Assembly (NCBI GenBank): GCA_902702965.1
Contig: CACRXP010000684.1
Coordinates: 286,953 to 350,952, forward strand
Source: Spirometra erinaceieuropaei
Taxonomy: Eukaryota; Platyhelminthes; Cestoda; Diphyllobothriidea; Diphyllobothriidae
Reading direction: 5' to 3'
Length of the DNA: 64,000 bases
The stretch's first letter is position 1. Each line of letters opens with the position of its first letter. Positions 35,440 through 47,309 of this stretch are shown here, in pieces. The notes beneath the pieces are model-generated. The model was given only the letters and a program-made list of their open reading frames with translations. It searched no databases and was not told where the DNA came from. The position numbers were made by a program, and so were the translations under genes.

Positions 35440-35665
35440 AGCTTCCCTTGTCTTTTTCGGCAGCAGCATTCTGTCTATAATAATAGCAGTTGAGTGGTTA
35501 CTTAGAGGGACTCGAGATTAAGACTCAAGACACAAGGGGACGAGTGTGTCTTGTAACGCGATTGGTGACCGCGCCTATGCCATTCTTCCATAAATGTCGG
35601 CTGTTTCGAATTAATAACTATGTGCTAACATGAAAGGAGACTGGAATGGCGATTTCCGAGATGTT
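35440..35665 (+). mobile_element. Decayed SINE body fragments
   Basis: 'cttcccttgtctttttcggc' is followed by 'cagcattctgtctataata', 'gggactcgagatt', 'caagacacaaggggacgagtg' and 'gattggtgaccgc' in SINE order, as at 31.6-31.8 kb. A further piece 'ggagactggaatggcgattt' follows at 35637 in the opposite orientation. No tRNA-like head remains. Confidence 0.55.
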
Positions 35666-35669
35666 TTCC

Positions 35670-37550
35670 CTCCTCAAGCAGGCATGCCCTAGTCCTGCAG
35701 GGGTCCGCTAGAAATGTGCCGGAGAAGAACGTAATTTACTACTCAGTAGGAAAATATTTGATCACCTGAGCTAGGTGTTGACTTCCTCTGTTGCGATCGA
35801 AAAGTTCATGATCACACGAAGCCGCATCAGATGGTCTGCATTTACCCTCTTTATCAAGCGGAAATGGCCTTTTCACCCTAAATTCAACAGGCCACGACAG
35901 TCATCGCTCTCATCGATCTGCAGTTTTGAATATCTCGACTTGATGGGCCGATAATGGTAGCTTAATGGAAGTATGCACTTTTTAATTAGCATTTGACATA
36001 GATAAAGTGTATTGTACTTTCCCAAAACAATTATTTGTTAAGCGCGTTAATTTTGTCATTTTATTAACATTTATCGAACATAAGGAATCAAATGACAACA
36101 ATGTGCTCCTCTAAGCAGCTCCCAAAGAAGACGATTTGATCTGTCTCCAAACATCGTAAAAGGGAAGTGGGCTTTGCGTCAGGCTCCCTTAGTAAGATCA
36201 AACTAGTTATAAATTAAAAGAGTGTAGTGGCTAAAGGACACAGAGTCATGTTTTGGATCAGTATAAATGAAATAAGTATTTTTGAGCTAAAGGGCGTTTT
36301 TACTTTTGAGGATTTGTCTTCGTTGATTTTGCGAAGGCTGAAGCGAGACAAGGGCATCTTTCAAAAACTAATGTGCACGCAGAGTCCTCCGCTTAAAATG
36401 CGTTCATGCGTCCGTCCACGATGAAAAACTACAGGAACACGCCTGGAGAATGTTCTAAACTTGCAGGTGAAAAAAAAACAGTCTACAGTCCGAGACAGCC
36501 TATTCGGCATTTATTTGACAGGATATTCTATGAAAAACGACATAATTTGTCACATTCCTTCTTCTTTCAGGAAAAAATGCGAGACCATTGCATGTCCAGC
36601 ACACATGAACCTTTTGTTTGCTGTATGCGTCGTCTCCACAGCCGTTACTCATGATGCCACAATTGACCGTTTTTTGGCATTTTTCCTGGTTCGTAGTGAT
36701 ATTATTAATGGGGCTTCTGCCTCCGTTTTTATATGCACTTTTCCTGGTAAAGTTCGTCAAAAAATGACTGAAGTGTTTCTCCAGATGCAGTCTCTTGTTT
36801 GGCGCAATGCTGACTCCTTAGGTCACGGTTAACAACAGTGTGGTCATCCTCATGCAGTAGGAATGCAGACAGATTTTCGGCTGCCAAACCCACCACAGGG
36901 GTTTTTGAGGGCCGACGTCGCCTNNNNNNNNNNNNNNNNNNNNNNNNNNNNNNNNNNNNNNNNNNNNNNNNNNNNNNNNNNNNCACACCTGAGATTTCTG
37001 GTGTGCAAGTCTAGATAAAAGACCGTGTCACCTTGGCGTGATGGTTGCCAGGCAACGAGCTCTGGGTCTCAATACAGATATTCGGTGGGACGAATTTGTT
37101 CACTCATGCACCAACACTTCGGTCACAGGGGGCCATATATTTGCTATGGCAGGAGGCTTACTATGCAAATTAGCTGACTGCCAATTAACATTTTGACTAA
37201 CCGACTATCGAGTAGTGGATTTATCTCACTTTTTTATTTTTAATTTTGAGCTGTATTGTAAATCCGCAGAAGTCTGGACGAAATGGCCAGGATTAATGGA
37301 AAAAGACTGAATATTAGTCGGGTTGGCTTGGTAAGTTAAGAAGGTGGATGTTGCATGCAAAAAGACTACCGTCGTTCGACAAGTACGAACTGTATACAGT
37401 TGGCGCAGGTGAATATTTCGTTTTTTGAATTTTTCGTCTTAAGAATAGGAGTATTTAGGCTAAAAAATCGATAAATGTGAGATGACTCGCGACAACCGCA
37501 CGAACATTCATTTGAAATAGAACAGGTCGACCATCTATTTCGGTGAGGTC
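35670..37550. other. No gene recognised; contains the assembly gap
   Basis: Frames at 36406-36832 overlap in three registers and on the other strand, with no domain. The 85-codon minus frame at 36729-36986 runs through Ns and is meaningless. The sequence after the gap is AT-rich and anonymous. Confidence 0.4.
36924..36983. other. Assembly gap, 60 N
   Basis: Sixty consecutive N. Left and right flanks show no obvious continuity; the true gap length is unknown. Confidence 0.99.
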
Positions 37551-37559
37551 CATCGTATG

Positions 37560-38262
37560 TCTCGAAGCCGAAGTAGTAGTAGTTCTACTACGTATCTTCT
37601 AGCCTGCATTAGTAACTGCAGAAATAATGGTAGGAGTATTTGTTATTATTGTGGTAGCCGTAGTGGTGGCAGCCGTGGTGGTAATAACAGTAGTGCTATT
37701 AGTAGTAGCCGTAGCAACCTTAGTGGTGGTAATGGTAGCGCTAGTAGTAATAGTAGTAGTAGTAGTAGTAACACTAAAAATTAAAGTAGTAGGTGCTACA
37801 ATCGTGACAAGACCTTTATGGAAGCAGCAATGCCATTCGTAAAGTTGTCCCACTAGTAGTCGTACTACGGTCATTGACGCTTACAGTATAGATTGCGGTA
37901 GTAATTCAGACAGTGCGTGAATGATTCGGGCAGCAGAGTTGTACTTAGGTTTGCATTAGTGAAGGCAGTAACTTTGCCAGTAATAACAGGCAAAATAGGC
38001 ATACTGGCTTATGCAATACTCCAACTACTAATCACACTACAGGGAATTTCCCGTAGTATATGTCGTCGTAGACGAATTTTAATTATTTCCCGGTCTTATC
38101 CACCGTATACATAGAAAGATCGACTATAAGTACGGTAGTCGTAACATTTATGTTATTAGAAGTGACAGTACTATTGTAAGAGTACCAGTTTATGCAGTAC
38201 TGCTGTTTTCCACCGTAGTACTAGTCATTGCAGCAGTCTTAGTGGTTGTCGTGTTAGTAGTA
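37560..38262 (+). repeat. Degenerate GTA/TAC simple-repeat field
   Basis: Imperfect triplets (gta, gtg, agt, tac) dominate 37570-37800 and thin out towards 38260. All three frames on both strands stay open and translate to low-complexity V/A, S/R/N/G or T/I runs, which is a property of triplet repeats and not evidence of genes. The field ends exactly at the foldback element start (38263). Confidence 0.75.
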
Positions 38263-39259
38263 CAGTAGGCGGTCTAACTTATGAAATGTCAGCTGAAATT
38301 CCGAAATGCGTTTTCGTTCCGGAAAGATTAATTAAGTAGGTTTGTAAAACTAATTAGTCTGCAGTATAAGTCTATAATAATTCAATTACCTCAGGATGCC
38401 GGCTTTTGAACGAACTTCGTTCCGGCTGCATACAAAAACTATACTCTGTAAAAAATTACTACTTAAGTAGCATGCATTTTTGTCACTGATTTTCGATACC
38501 TCTAAAAGTCTAACTATAGTTCATGGAAAACATGCATAAAAAATATCCATTCTTCCATTCATTCGGTAGAAAATTACGTTTTCTTTCAAGTTTATACTCG
38601 AAGGAAGGATATTATTTGGTTTTTAAATACGTTTCCAATTCCCGAATAATTTTGAACCCGCTCTGCCGTCACACTTACATTCAGGGTTTTCAGACTACAA
38701 GCCATGTATTTTCCGCTTACGGAAAACCACACATTTTTCTACGGTATTAAGCGGAGACCGTATGGGGTTCATAAAATTTAGCACTGGACTTGATCCATAT
38801 TGTTAACTTTACAAGCCACATTGGTAAATACAGAGACATGACGTTTTATGAACGGCCATTTCACGGTATTTAATAGTCTCACAATTAGAAACTTTTTTTA
38901 AAACGGAATTATGTCCCTCCTTCGGATATAAAATTGAAAGAAGACGTAGTTTTCTACCGAATGAGCAAAAGAAGGAATATTTTTATGCATGTTTTCCATG
39001 AACTATAATTGAACTTTTAGGGGCATCGAAAATCAATGAGAAAAATGCATGCTACTTAAGCAGTCATTTTTTACAGAGTATAGTTTTTGCATGCATTCGG
39101 AAAGAAGTTCGTTCGAAAGCTGGCATTCTGAGGTAACGGAATTATTATAGAATTGTACTGCAGGCAGATTAATTTTATAACCCTGCTTAATTAATCTTTT
39201 CGAAACGGAAACGCATTTCGGAATTTGAGTTGACATTTCATGAGCTGGCCCACCTACTG
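38263..39259 (-). mobile_element. TIR foldback element, copy A (997 bp)
   Basis: The left end starts 'cagtaggcggtctaacttat' and the right end is the reverse complement of a near match ending 'cctactg'. Arms of roughly 385 bp are inverted, for example 'catgcatttttgtcactg' (38470) against 'aatgagaaaaatgcatgct' (39036). A unique centre of about 230 bp lies between them, and by that centre the copy is inverted relative to the one at 45149. It is preceded by TA. No transposase frame is present, so it would be non-autonomous. Confidence 0.75.
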
Positions 39260-39314
39260 CAGATGCGCCGGTATCATTACTCGCAGTATTACCAGCAATA
39301 GCCTTCGGGAGTTC

Positions 39315-39393
<79 letters not shown>
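39315..39393. repeat. (AGT)n microsatellite, about 26 units
   Basis: 79 bases of uninterrupted 'tag' triplets between foldback copy A and the SINE copies. It is the most homogeneous simple repeat in the window, so recently expanded. Confidence 0.95.
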
Positions 39394-39409
39394 CTATTTT
39401 GACTCTCAG

Positions 39410-39830
39410 TGGTTGCATATCTTGATGCTGGATGCGGTTGGTTGATGATGGCTAGTAAGCCAAAAAATATTCATTCTAGTTACCTTGTATTTGTCGGTAA
39501 TGTTATTCTGCCCACAGTATGCTTTGCTGCGCCTCTATTGACCGGACTGGAGGGAGAGCCTCCACGCACTGCGGGGAAACCGCGCTTCTTAACTCGATCC
39601 CTGAGCGCCTCACCACCATTGTCCATTTACCCGATCGTAGCCGACAGGGTAACGAGCTCCTGCATGCACGGTTACGGCGTTGGACTTCTACGCAGCAGAT
39701 AGCGCGTGTTGCAGGGCCTGGAGATTGGCTTTGCTGGTTGAACACGGTTAAAAAGCCCGAAATGGACATTCAAGTCTACCTTGTCGTCGCTGGTTGTGTT
39801 ATTCTGGTTATAGTAGAGGTTGATGCACCA
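39410..39830 (+). mobile_element. Decayed SINE tandem pair
   Basis: Two successive mutated body blocks are visible. The first has 'ttggttgatgatggctagta' at 39440 and 'taccttgtatttgtcggtaa' at 39481. The second has 'tggttgaacacggttaaaa' at 39737 and 'taccttgtcgtcgctggttg' at 39777, about 296 bases later. Between them lies a decayed head ('gttacggcgttggacttcta', near 39670). The head still shows the Arg-type 'ttggacttct' loop region. This mirrors the 313-bp tandem at 31.5 kb in an older copy. Confidence 0.6.
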
Positions 39831-39923
39831 CAGCGGTCCTACTTGCAGTATTTCTAACATCAGTGTCTGTACTGTTTGCTTTTGTAGCCGTGTCCGCAGT
39901 ATTACCCGCCGTAAGAGAACTAT

Positions 39924-40878
39924 CAGTAGATGTCCTAGCTCATGAAATGTTGACAGACCTTCTGCAAACATTACTTATTTATGGCTGTCAAATTAATTGT
40001 CGTGTTGCATACTGTTAAGATATTTCGGCCACTTCCTGATGCTGGCTTACAAGCGAGCTCCTAATCAACTAACTGCACAAACAACATTCTGAAAAAACTG
40101 CCTGTTCACAGAGCAGGACTTATTCCCATTGATTTTTATGCACTTTTATATTCAAATATACTTTATATAAAACATGCATAGACGCATTCGCACTTTTAGA
40201 AATTTGGTAGCAAATTGCCTGTCCTTCAAATTTTATACTCTAAGAAAGAGTATCTTTCAGTGTTAAAAACCTTACCCAATTCCTGACTACTTTCGACACT
40301 AGCCCTCAGTTTCCGAGCGACAAGCTGCATACTTTTCGTGCAAGAAAGATCATATATTTCTATATGTGATCATAAAGAGGGCATATGGGACTCATACTCT
40401 TGTACCGTTTGTGGACAGCTGCGTATACTTCATAACGCGGCATTAGCAAGCGTGCCACTGCGAGTCTGCGTAACTTAATGTTTAACGGTTTTGAAAAATC
40501 TCGCGAACAGAAACTTTTTGAAAACGGAAAGATATCTTTTTTCGAGTATATCATTTTAAAAAGACTTATTTTGCTACCAATTTACTAAAAGAGGGAATGA
40601 GCTTATGTGTATTATCTGTAAAAAGTATATTCGAAATAAAAAGTTCATCGAAAGTCAAGGACAAATTCATACCAACTAAGTAGTAATTTTATACGGAATA
40701 CATTCTTCACAGGCGGTTAATAAGGAGCTCTTTTGAAAGTCGGCATCCTCATGTGACTGGGATACCTTGGTATTATGCGACATGACAATTACCATGACGA
40801 TCCGACGTAGGCATTGTTTCGAATTGGAAACGCATTTCGGAATTCCGGCTAGCATTTCATAAGAAAGCACATCTGTTG
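39924..40878 (+). mobile_element. TIR foldback element, copy C (955 bp, diverged)
   Basis: The left end 'cagtagatgtcctagctcat' matches the family terminus and the right end 'aagaaagcacatctgttg' is its mutated reverse complement. Internal landmarks occur in family order, including the inverted 'aaacatgcat' and 'gcttatgtgtattatctg' blocks and 'ttggaaacgcatttcggaat'. It is the most diverged complete copy. Confidence 0.6.
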
Positions 40879-41289
40879 CGAGTATGGGCGGTGTTAGTAC
40901 TGACTGACATAGTAGTAATTAAATTACAATTGTATTTGATGTCAGTTCACGGGCATTGTCAAAGACTAATAAAACCTTCAGCCGGCTAGCAACGAAAAAT
41001 CTTTCTGAGGAATTTAATATGGATGGTATTTTTTCATATGTTGGATGTTTCAGGAGCAAAAACCGCCACTCGCGAGATGACAGCCGTCCAAAAACGTAAT
41101 GGCAAACATTGAATCAGATGTTTTCGGACTCCGTTCTTTTCATGAAATTGGGACTGCACCGAACAGAGGGCATTTGAAAACCATTGTTCGCTGTCAGCTG
41201 AGGAAGTTGTCCGTAGTCTTGCGGGCTGTAGATTCAGCACCATTTCGCACAGGATGAAACCGGGCAAGGGGATCAGAGATCACTTAATC

Positions 41290-43310
41290 CATCACTACAG
41301 AAGATTAATTCGGTGCGTTTAGTACCCAAAATCGTGGGTTTTTCTAACTGTAAAAAACGAGCAATAGTTCTCTCAAACAAAGGATAATTCTGTAGACTTC
41401 TTATATTCCTGGGTAACTTGTTCTAGATCAAATTTGTGTTCCCAGAAACGAACCGACGATATTTAACGGTACATGCCAGAGGAAGGAAAAAAGATCTCGC
41501 GGTGACTGTTGCATCGGGGGTGGTCAAGATGTTTTAAAATAGTATGCGGATTAAAAGTGTGACCGATCAAAAGCTTAAACAGTAAAAATAATTCCGAGGT
41601 TAGAACTACTTTGTTAAAAAATACTGGATAGATTCTATCTTATTCCGCTCAGTAGCACGCAGAAGGCTAAATAAAAACGAGCAATATTCCCGACCAGGTC
41701 CAGCGTTCACTTCATAAAGGTTCATTCTAATATTTCTAGTTTTACATTTTTGTAGGGTAAACCCGGTCGTTCTGCGTGATTTGGAGACAATCAGGGAGCA
41801 TTGTTCCAAAGATTAGGACTCTTAGTGTATGATACACCCACATTCGTAATGACTTCAGGCACATTTATGTCGTGACCGTCAATGCTCTGTTTAGGCTGGT
41901 GGTCGTCGCCAACCCCCATAATCGAGCATTTACATACATAAGCGGGCGGATTGCGGCATATGTATGTCAAGAAAGAGAATGGCGCCATGTGCAGCACTCC
42001 GGGGCACAGGTCCATAGGTCGCTCCTTGAGAGTTCGAGTACGATGCCGCAATCCGCCAGCTTATGTGGACATACAACTTTCAAATCATCGGTATACATGA
42101 AAGGCCTACCATTCCGAAATAAACCTCCTCCATCATAGACAAAAGGGTAAAAATTATGACGGGCAAGCACACTAATTTGACCGACTCCGTGGCTCACTCA
42201 TGTGGGGTTGGAGACAGCTTTGGAAATCTTAACCCGCTGTGTGCGAGCACCCAGGTGGGAGGATAGCAGATTCGAAAGTCAACTACCTGCCCCAAAAGGA
42301 GACAGTTTCGAGAGAGGGAGAGCATCGTCCAGCCGATCGAAAGCCTTAGTGAAATCTAAGTAGACTGTGTATTGTCCGAAACCATTTTCCCGGTTGGAGA
42401 ACACAATCCAAGAAAGAGAGACGGCAGGTGTCACAAGACCGAGTTTTCAGAAATCCATGCTGAGCAGCATTCGGTAGGTTATTCTCTGCTAAGAGACAAA
42501 CCATCTTACCTTTGCTCAACGCCATTAAGATTTTCTAAACTGCCGGGAGGGTGTTCATTCGCCAAAAGTCACCAAACGACGTAGATTGGCCAGGCTTGGA
42601 GATAGGAAAATTGTGTGTTTCCTTTGATGAAGTGGGATGTGTTTCACGTTCGAGAGCCTGATTAAATATCTTGCACAGGAGGCACGGGAGAACCTCATAT
42701 GTGTCCGCCCTTAAAGTGTAAACTAGGAAACCATCGGGTCTCGAGCTACGAGACTGGCGAATATGCCGAATCGCCACAGTCACGTCCCAGAGACTGGAAA
42801 ATGGTGCCTGTCCACGCCTGGATGCTCCAAACTGGAGTGGTCCAGTTTAAAATAAACGTTTTGGACAGTAAAACCATGAAACAATAAGAGGTCAACTTGC
42901 CGTCTGCTATACGACTTCCAAAAGCGTCTTGGAGAATGCTATACTGCGTTTTTTAAGAGCCCTTGCTTTTCGATAAAAGAGTTTGACAACGTTTATGAAG
43001 AGGTTTTCGGCGAAGTGGACCTTTTCGATAAGCCGTTTTTCTTACAACGACCTATTAGCCTGCTCAAAATTATGAAAAATCAAAGCCAAACAGATACGTC
43101 GTTTCGCAGGTGGAGCCGACGAGAGGGTTTCTGTAACTTACGGGAAAAGGGTAGGGGAACGAAAACTTCATCGCCGTCATTAATTTTTCCTCACTGGGGA
43201 TACACGAGAAATATGTGCATACAGAACTTCGTACAATTCGGCGGTGCAAACACTTACATCCGCAACTTAGACTGCAGTCAGTCCAGTCGTATGAATTAGG
43301 ATGTGTTAAC
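41290..43310 (-). pseudogene. Decayed CR1/jockey-type LINE
   Basis: Minus-strand pieces occur in correct order. A linker 'AENLFINVVKLFYRKARALK' (near 43010) is followed by the RT start 'WDVTVAIRHIRQSRSSRPDG' and 'LPCLLCKIFNQALE' (near 42700). A palm motif A-like 'DFTKAFDRLDDAL' comes next (near 42355, where the second catalytic region reads F-T-K-A-F-D). Motif C-like 'YTDDLKVV' lies near 42090 and a C-terminal block 'NKLPRNIRSLQNYPLFERTI' near 41400. Stops and frame changes separate all of these. It belongs with the fragment at 23945-24740, and its 3' part resembles 16428-16625. Confidence 0.65.
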
Positions 43311-43838
43311 GATTCGGTCGAACGGGCTGACAGAAAATCAAAGAAGAGGCTACATTTCAGGACAAATTATTGTCAGCCTCGAGTTCTAACACAGAAACAC
43401 CTCTGTCAGGATCCTAGCCCCCGAGTGGGCCTAGGGCTGACACCGACAAAGGCATGGAACCTCTACAGAAAATTAGGTCAAGTATGCTTGATCCTCTGGT
43501 GGAACAATCGACTATCCGACTCCATATGTCAGCATCCCCAGCCCCTAGAAAGTTTTTGAAATTTGTGGGGTCGAGAGGCGCAAACTAACGGACTAGAGGA
43601 AAATTGAGGTAATCCACAACCAAGTGATGCTTAGACTTTGAGTCTGCCGCGGCATGACATGCCTAATAGACAGCAACTGATATCTTCATTGGCTTTAGCT
43701 AAGCGATGGGCACAACCAGTGAGTAGAGGGTACTTATTTTTTAAGGCAATTTGAAGCCAGCAACTACTTTCTATCGCGGCAAAGTGCTGGATGTCCAGCT
43801 GTCGAAACGCAAGGGTTAGCTTACCGTAAATGCAGCTA

Positions 43839-43850
43839 CCCCCCCCCCCC
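43839..43850. repeat. Poly-C run
   Basis: Twelve consecutive C in otherwise AT-rich DNA. Such runs are also common sequencing-error sites. Confidence 0.8.
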
Positions 43851-43899
43851 ACGACTGGTTGATGATCAATTCGAATGCAAGCATAACCCAGTAGACAGA

Positions 43900-44220
43900 G
43901 AGTTCTCAGTCGGCTATGTAAGATAACGACCGTATTACTGCTTGTGGTTCTTATTACTACCAATAGCCGTCGCCGGACCAGTACTAATATTTGCATCGGT
44001 GATGGCATCAGGCCCATTTGCAGTAGCCCTAGTATTGCAATGGGGTACCGGTAGCAGTGGGTGAGTTGGCATAATTAATAGTATTAGCGGAATACTACCA
44101 CCGTCAATAGTGCTATTAATAATTTTCATTGCAGCGGACCCCGCTGTCAAACCTGTCATAGTAAAATTAATAATGAAGGTAAGTAGTTGCTGTCGTCTCT
44201 TTGGTAGTAGTTTGCACCCA
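43900..44220. repeat. Degenerate TAC/GTA simple-repeat field
   Basis: Imperfect triplets such as 'ttattactaccaatagccg', 'agtagccctagtattgc' and 'atagtattagcggaatacta' give the same texture as 37560-38262. It lies about 0.9 kb upstream of foldback copy D. Confidence 0.55.
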
Positions 44221-44404
44221 TACGCGTTGGTAAAAGTGCCTCGGTGTTCCTTCCAAGGCCGTGCATGCGATGTCGGAGTTTCGCAGCGTCAGGACATTGG
44301 GTGCTTTTCGTAGCTCTCAGTACAAGCCTTTGCAAAACTACATGGACGAAGGGTAGTACCATTGTTATCTTTATGCATGTCAGACTTCGTAGTTTAAAGT
44401 AGCT

Positions 44405-44780
44405 ACTCCCCGAGCACCAGCCCCGCCCAGTCCCGCCTAGCCCCTTCAAAAATGACGGGGCTAGAGGGGGCTACAAAGGGACTTGGCGAGGCTGTGAATG
44501 GGGCTGTGGCGGGACATTCTACGCGGCAGCACCGCCTGGCCCCACCAATGCAATAAAATTCACAGAAACGCGGGAACAGCAGAAGATCAGGATTATTAGC
44601 GTTAAGTGGCCATTTGGTGAGGAGACCAATTATCCTTTGGGCCTGGTCAACCTATAATTAACGCTGCCAGTACCAGTCCCGTCGAACCCCCTCGAATATG
44701 GTGGGGCTAGAGGGAGCTATGAAGGGGCTGTGGCGGGGCATTCTACGCGACAGCCCCGCCTGGCCCCACCAGCGAAAAGA
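44405..44780. repeat. GC-rich direct repeat pair
   Basis: Two units of about 110-140 bp share 'ctagaggg.gct', 'gggctgtggcggg', 'cattctacgcg.cag' and 'ccgcctggccccacca' in the same order (44455-44550 and 44703-44776). They are separated by AT-rich spacer, with a start-to-start distance of about 240-250 bases. Each unit is internally complementary (cagccccgcc against ggcggggc type strings) and could form a strong hairpin. Confidence 0.7.
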
Positions 44781-45148
44781 ATGCGCAGGGGACGTTAGAT
44801 TTCCGTCCACTTTTGGCATTCCTTTAAAATATTGACCTATAGGATGAGCTCCCTGAGGCGCACACACATAATACCTGCCGGCAAAAGTTTCAAAGCTCAG
44901 AATAGGCATTTCTCGTTCGCGGGATTGATTGTCAACTGCTGTCGACGTTGAGGGAACCTCAGACTCAGGCTCTTCAGTGGCCTCCTAATATGCCTTCATC
45001 TGGCGCTTAATGCGCTTGTATATGGTGATTCGGTGATAGCCACAGTAATTACGCTTCATAATTGCTTTGGATATTCGGTAAAAAACGATAAACAATTTGT
45101 ATAAGTGGACTATGAACACCAATGCTAAATAGTACATACATAGACATA

Positions 45149-46143
45149 CAGTAGATGTGCTAACTCATGAAATGTCAACCGAAATTTCGAAATGCGTTCT
45201 CGTATCGGAAAGATAAATTAGGTAGTGTTGTAAAACTAATCATGATGCAGCATAAATCTATAATGATCCAGTTACCTCAGGGTGTCGGCTTTCGAAAGAA
45301 CTTATTTTCGGCTACATGCAAGATCTATACTCTGCAAAAAATGACAACTTATGTAACATGCAATTTTCTCCTTGATTTTTGATGCCCTTAAAAATTCAAT
45401 TATATTTCATGGAAAACATGCATAAAAATATTCATTTTTTACTTATTCGGTAGAAAATCACGTCTTCTTCCAATTTCATACTCAAAAGAAAAATATAAAT
45501 CGATTTTAAACAAGTTTCTAACTGTGAGATTTTTTAATACCGTTAAATGACCGTTCATGAAACTTCATGTATCTGCATTTACGAATGTGGCTTGTTAAGT
45601 TAACAATATTGCTCAAATCCACTGCGTAATTTTATGAACCTCATATAATCTCCTCTTAACATCGTAGAGAAATGCATGATTTTCCGTACACGGAAAATAT
45701 ACAGCTTGTAGTTTTGAAACCCTGAATGCAAGTGTAACAGCAGGTCGGGTTCAAAATTATTCGGGAATAAGAAAAGTTTTTCTTAAAACCGAATTATACT
45801 CTTCTTTTGAGTATGAAATTGGAATAAGACGTGATTTTCTACCGAATAAGTAAAAGAATGAATATTTTATGCATGTTTTCCATGAACTATAATTGAATTT
45901 TCAAGGGCATCAAAAATCAATGAGAAAATTGCATGTTACATAAATTGTCATTTTTTGCAGAGTATAGATCTTGCATGCAGTCGAAAATAAGTTCTTTCGA
46001 ACGCCGACACCCTGAGGTAACTGGGTCATTATAGATTTATGCTGCATCATGATTAGTTTTACAACACTACTTAATTTATCTTTTCGAAACGCGAACACAT
46101 TTCTAAATTTTGGTTGACATTTCATGAGTTAGCACATCTACTG
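45149..46143 (+). mobile_element. TIR foldback element, copy D (995 bp, best preserved)
   Basis: Both ends read 'cagtagatgtgctaactcat' inward and are flanked by TA (45147-45148 and 46144-46145). This fits a TA target-site duplication as in Tc1/mariner-type transposition. The arms run about 385 bp with high identity. For that reason plus frame 45167-45382 and minus frame 45910-46125 encode nearly the same 71-residue peptide, which reflects symmetry and not a gene. The central ~230 bp is unique and gives the element a direction. No transposase is present. Confidence 0.8.
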
Positions 46144-46149
46144 TACAAG

Positions 46150-47300
46150 TTGACTACTTGAACTGGCTGGCGAGTAAATACCAAAACAATTAGCATAAGA
46201 TACATAAATTAACTAAAACAGTTATCAAGAGCATGAAAACAACATTCGTTGACGCACGATCTTATCCGCGGCCCGTGGGCGTAAACGAATGCCTTTTCCA
46301 TGATTTATAAGCCACTTTTGAAAAATTAACTCTTCTTAATGCCGAAGAAGGTACAATGAGTGGTGCTTTAGAAACATAACTTTCGATGCAAATACGTTTC
46401 AAAATGCTTCACTCCAGAACGGGCTCTGGTCCCACCCATCCCCGCCTATGAAGGGGCAATATGCTGGCAGGGTACTTATTTCCTCAACTATTCTTTCCTT
46501 CTTTATTTCAGAACTTATCCTCGTCGTCTTCAAAATTACATGTAATTGTCATCCTTGTTCAAAATTTGCCCGAGACTAAAGGCGCAAAAATGTGCAAAAT
46601 TGTAGTTAAAAATTTGTCGTTCAAAATGATCCGAACAATTGACAGTCGAGGGAACTGCCTGTGCACTTCGATCAGACATACTTCTAGCTGCAGAGGTTTT
46701 GTGGATTAAATGAGTTATGGAAATTGCGTGGATTAAAATACATAGGGCATGACCGGCTTTAATATTCGTAAATAATCTCGTTAACCGGATTCTTCCTCCT
46801 GTTGGTTTACCCTCCCATTATACGAAAGAACGGATTACTTGGTAATTTCATGTCCGGGTAGCTTGCGCTCCCTTAGCTAGTATGGGTCTTATATATTGTT
46901 CCATGAAGGCAAGTACTGCCGTCCATATATTGAATTTATGCGGCCGTCTGAGCCACAAGGGACTTCTTCCATTTCCCGCTCTTATAATTAGTAATTGCAG
47001 TTATCTGCAAAGCAGGCCGTCTGTTCGGAAACTCGGTCTGTCTGCTGATAACGCTTAGCGTACTATAAGCCGACCTTCGTAGTTTGGTTAGTGTAGGGTG
47101 TATAGAAGTAAATAAATGAATTATTTTATTGGACTTCCATAAAGACACTCTAATGGTGGTACACCTGATACCAAAGGGATCCGAATGATTGTCTTCGTTG
47201 CCTGTGTTATGCTCCCACTGTGGCTTTTGCTGACAAGCTTTTGAGTAGAAATATTACTACAAATACCACTAAGGTAATTGTTAAACCATTTTGCAATGTA
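46150..47300. other. No gene recognised
   Basis: AT-rich. A short 'tcccacccatccccgcctat' at 46431 echoes the GC-rich repeat at 44.4 kb. Frames up to 85 codons have no domain. Confidence 0.4.
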
Positions 47301-47309
47301 ACTATCACG

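Noticed and set aside
37557..37874. Three overlapping frames on both strands through the GTA field as genes
   Set aside because: Triplet repeats keep all frames open and give S/R/G, V/A or T/I runs. There is no domain and no codon signal.
45167..46125. A pair of nearly identical 71-residue proteins on opposite strands
   Set aside because: They are mirror images from the inverted arms of the foldback element, are not conserved as frames in the other copies and have no domain.
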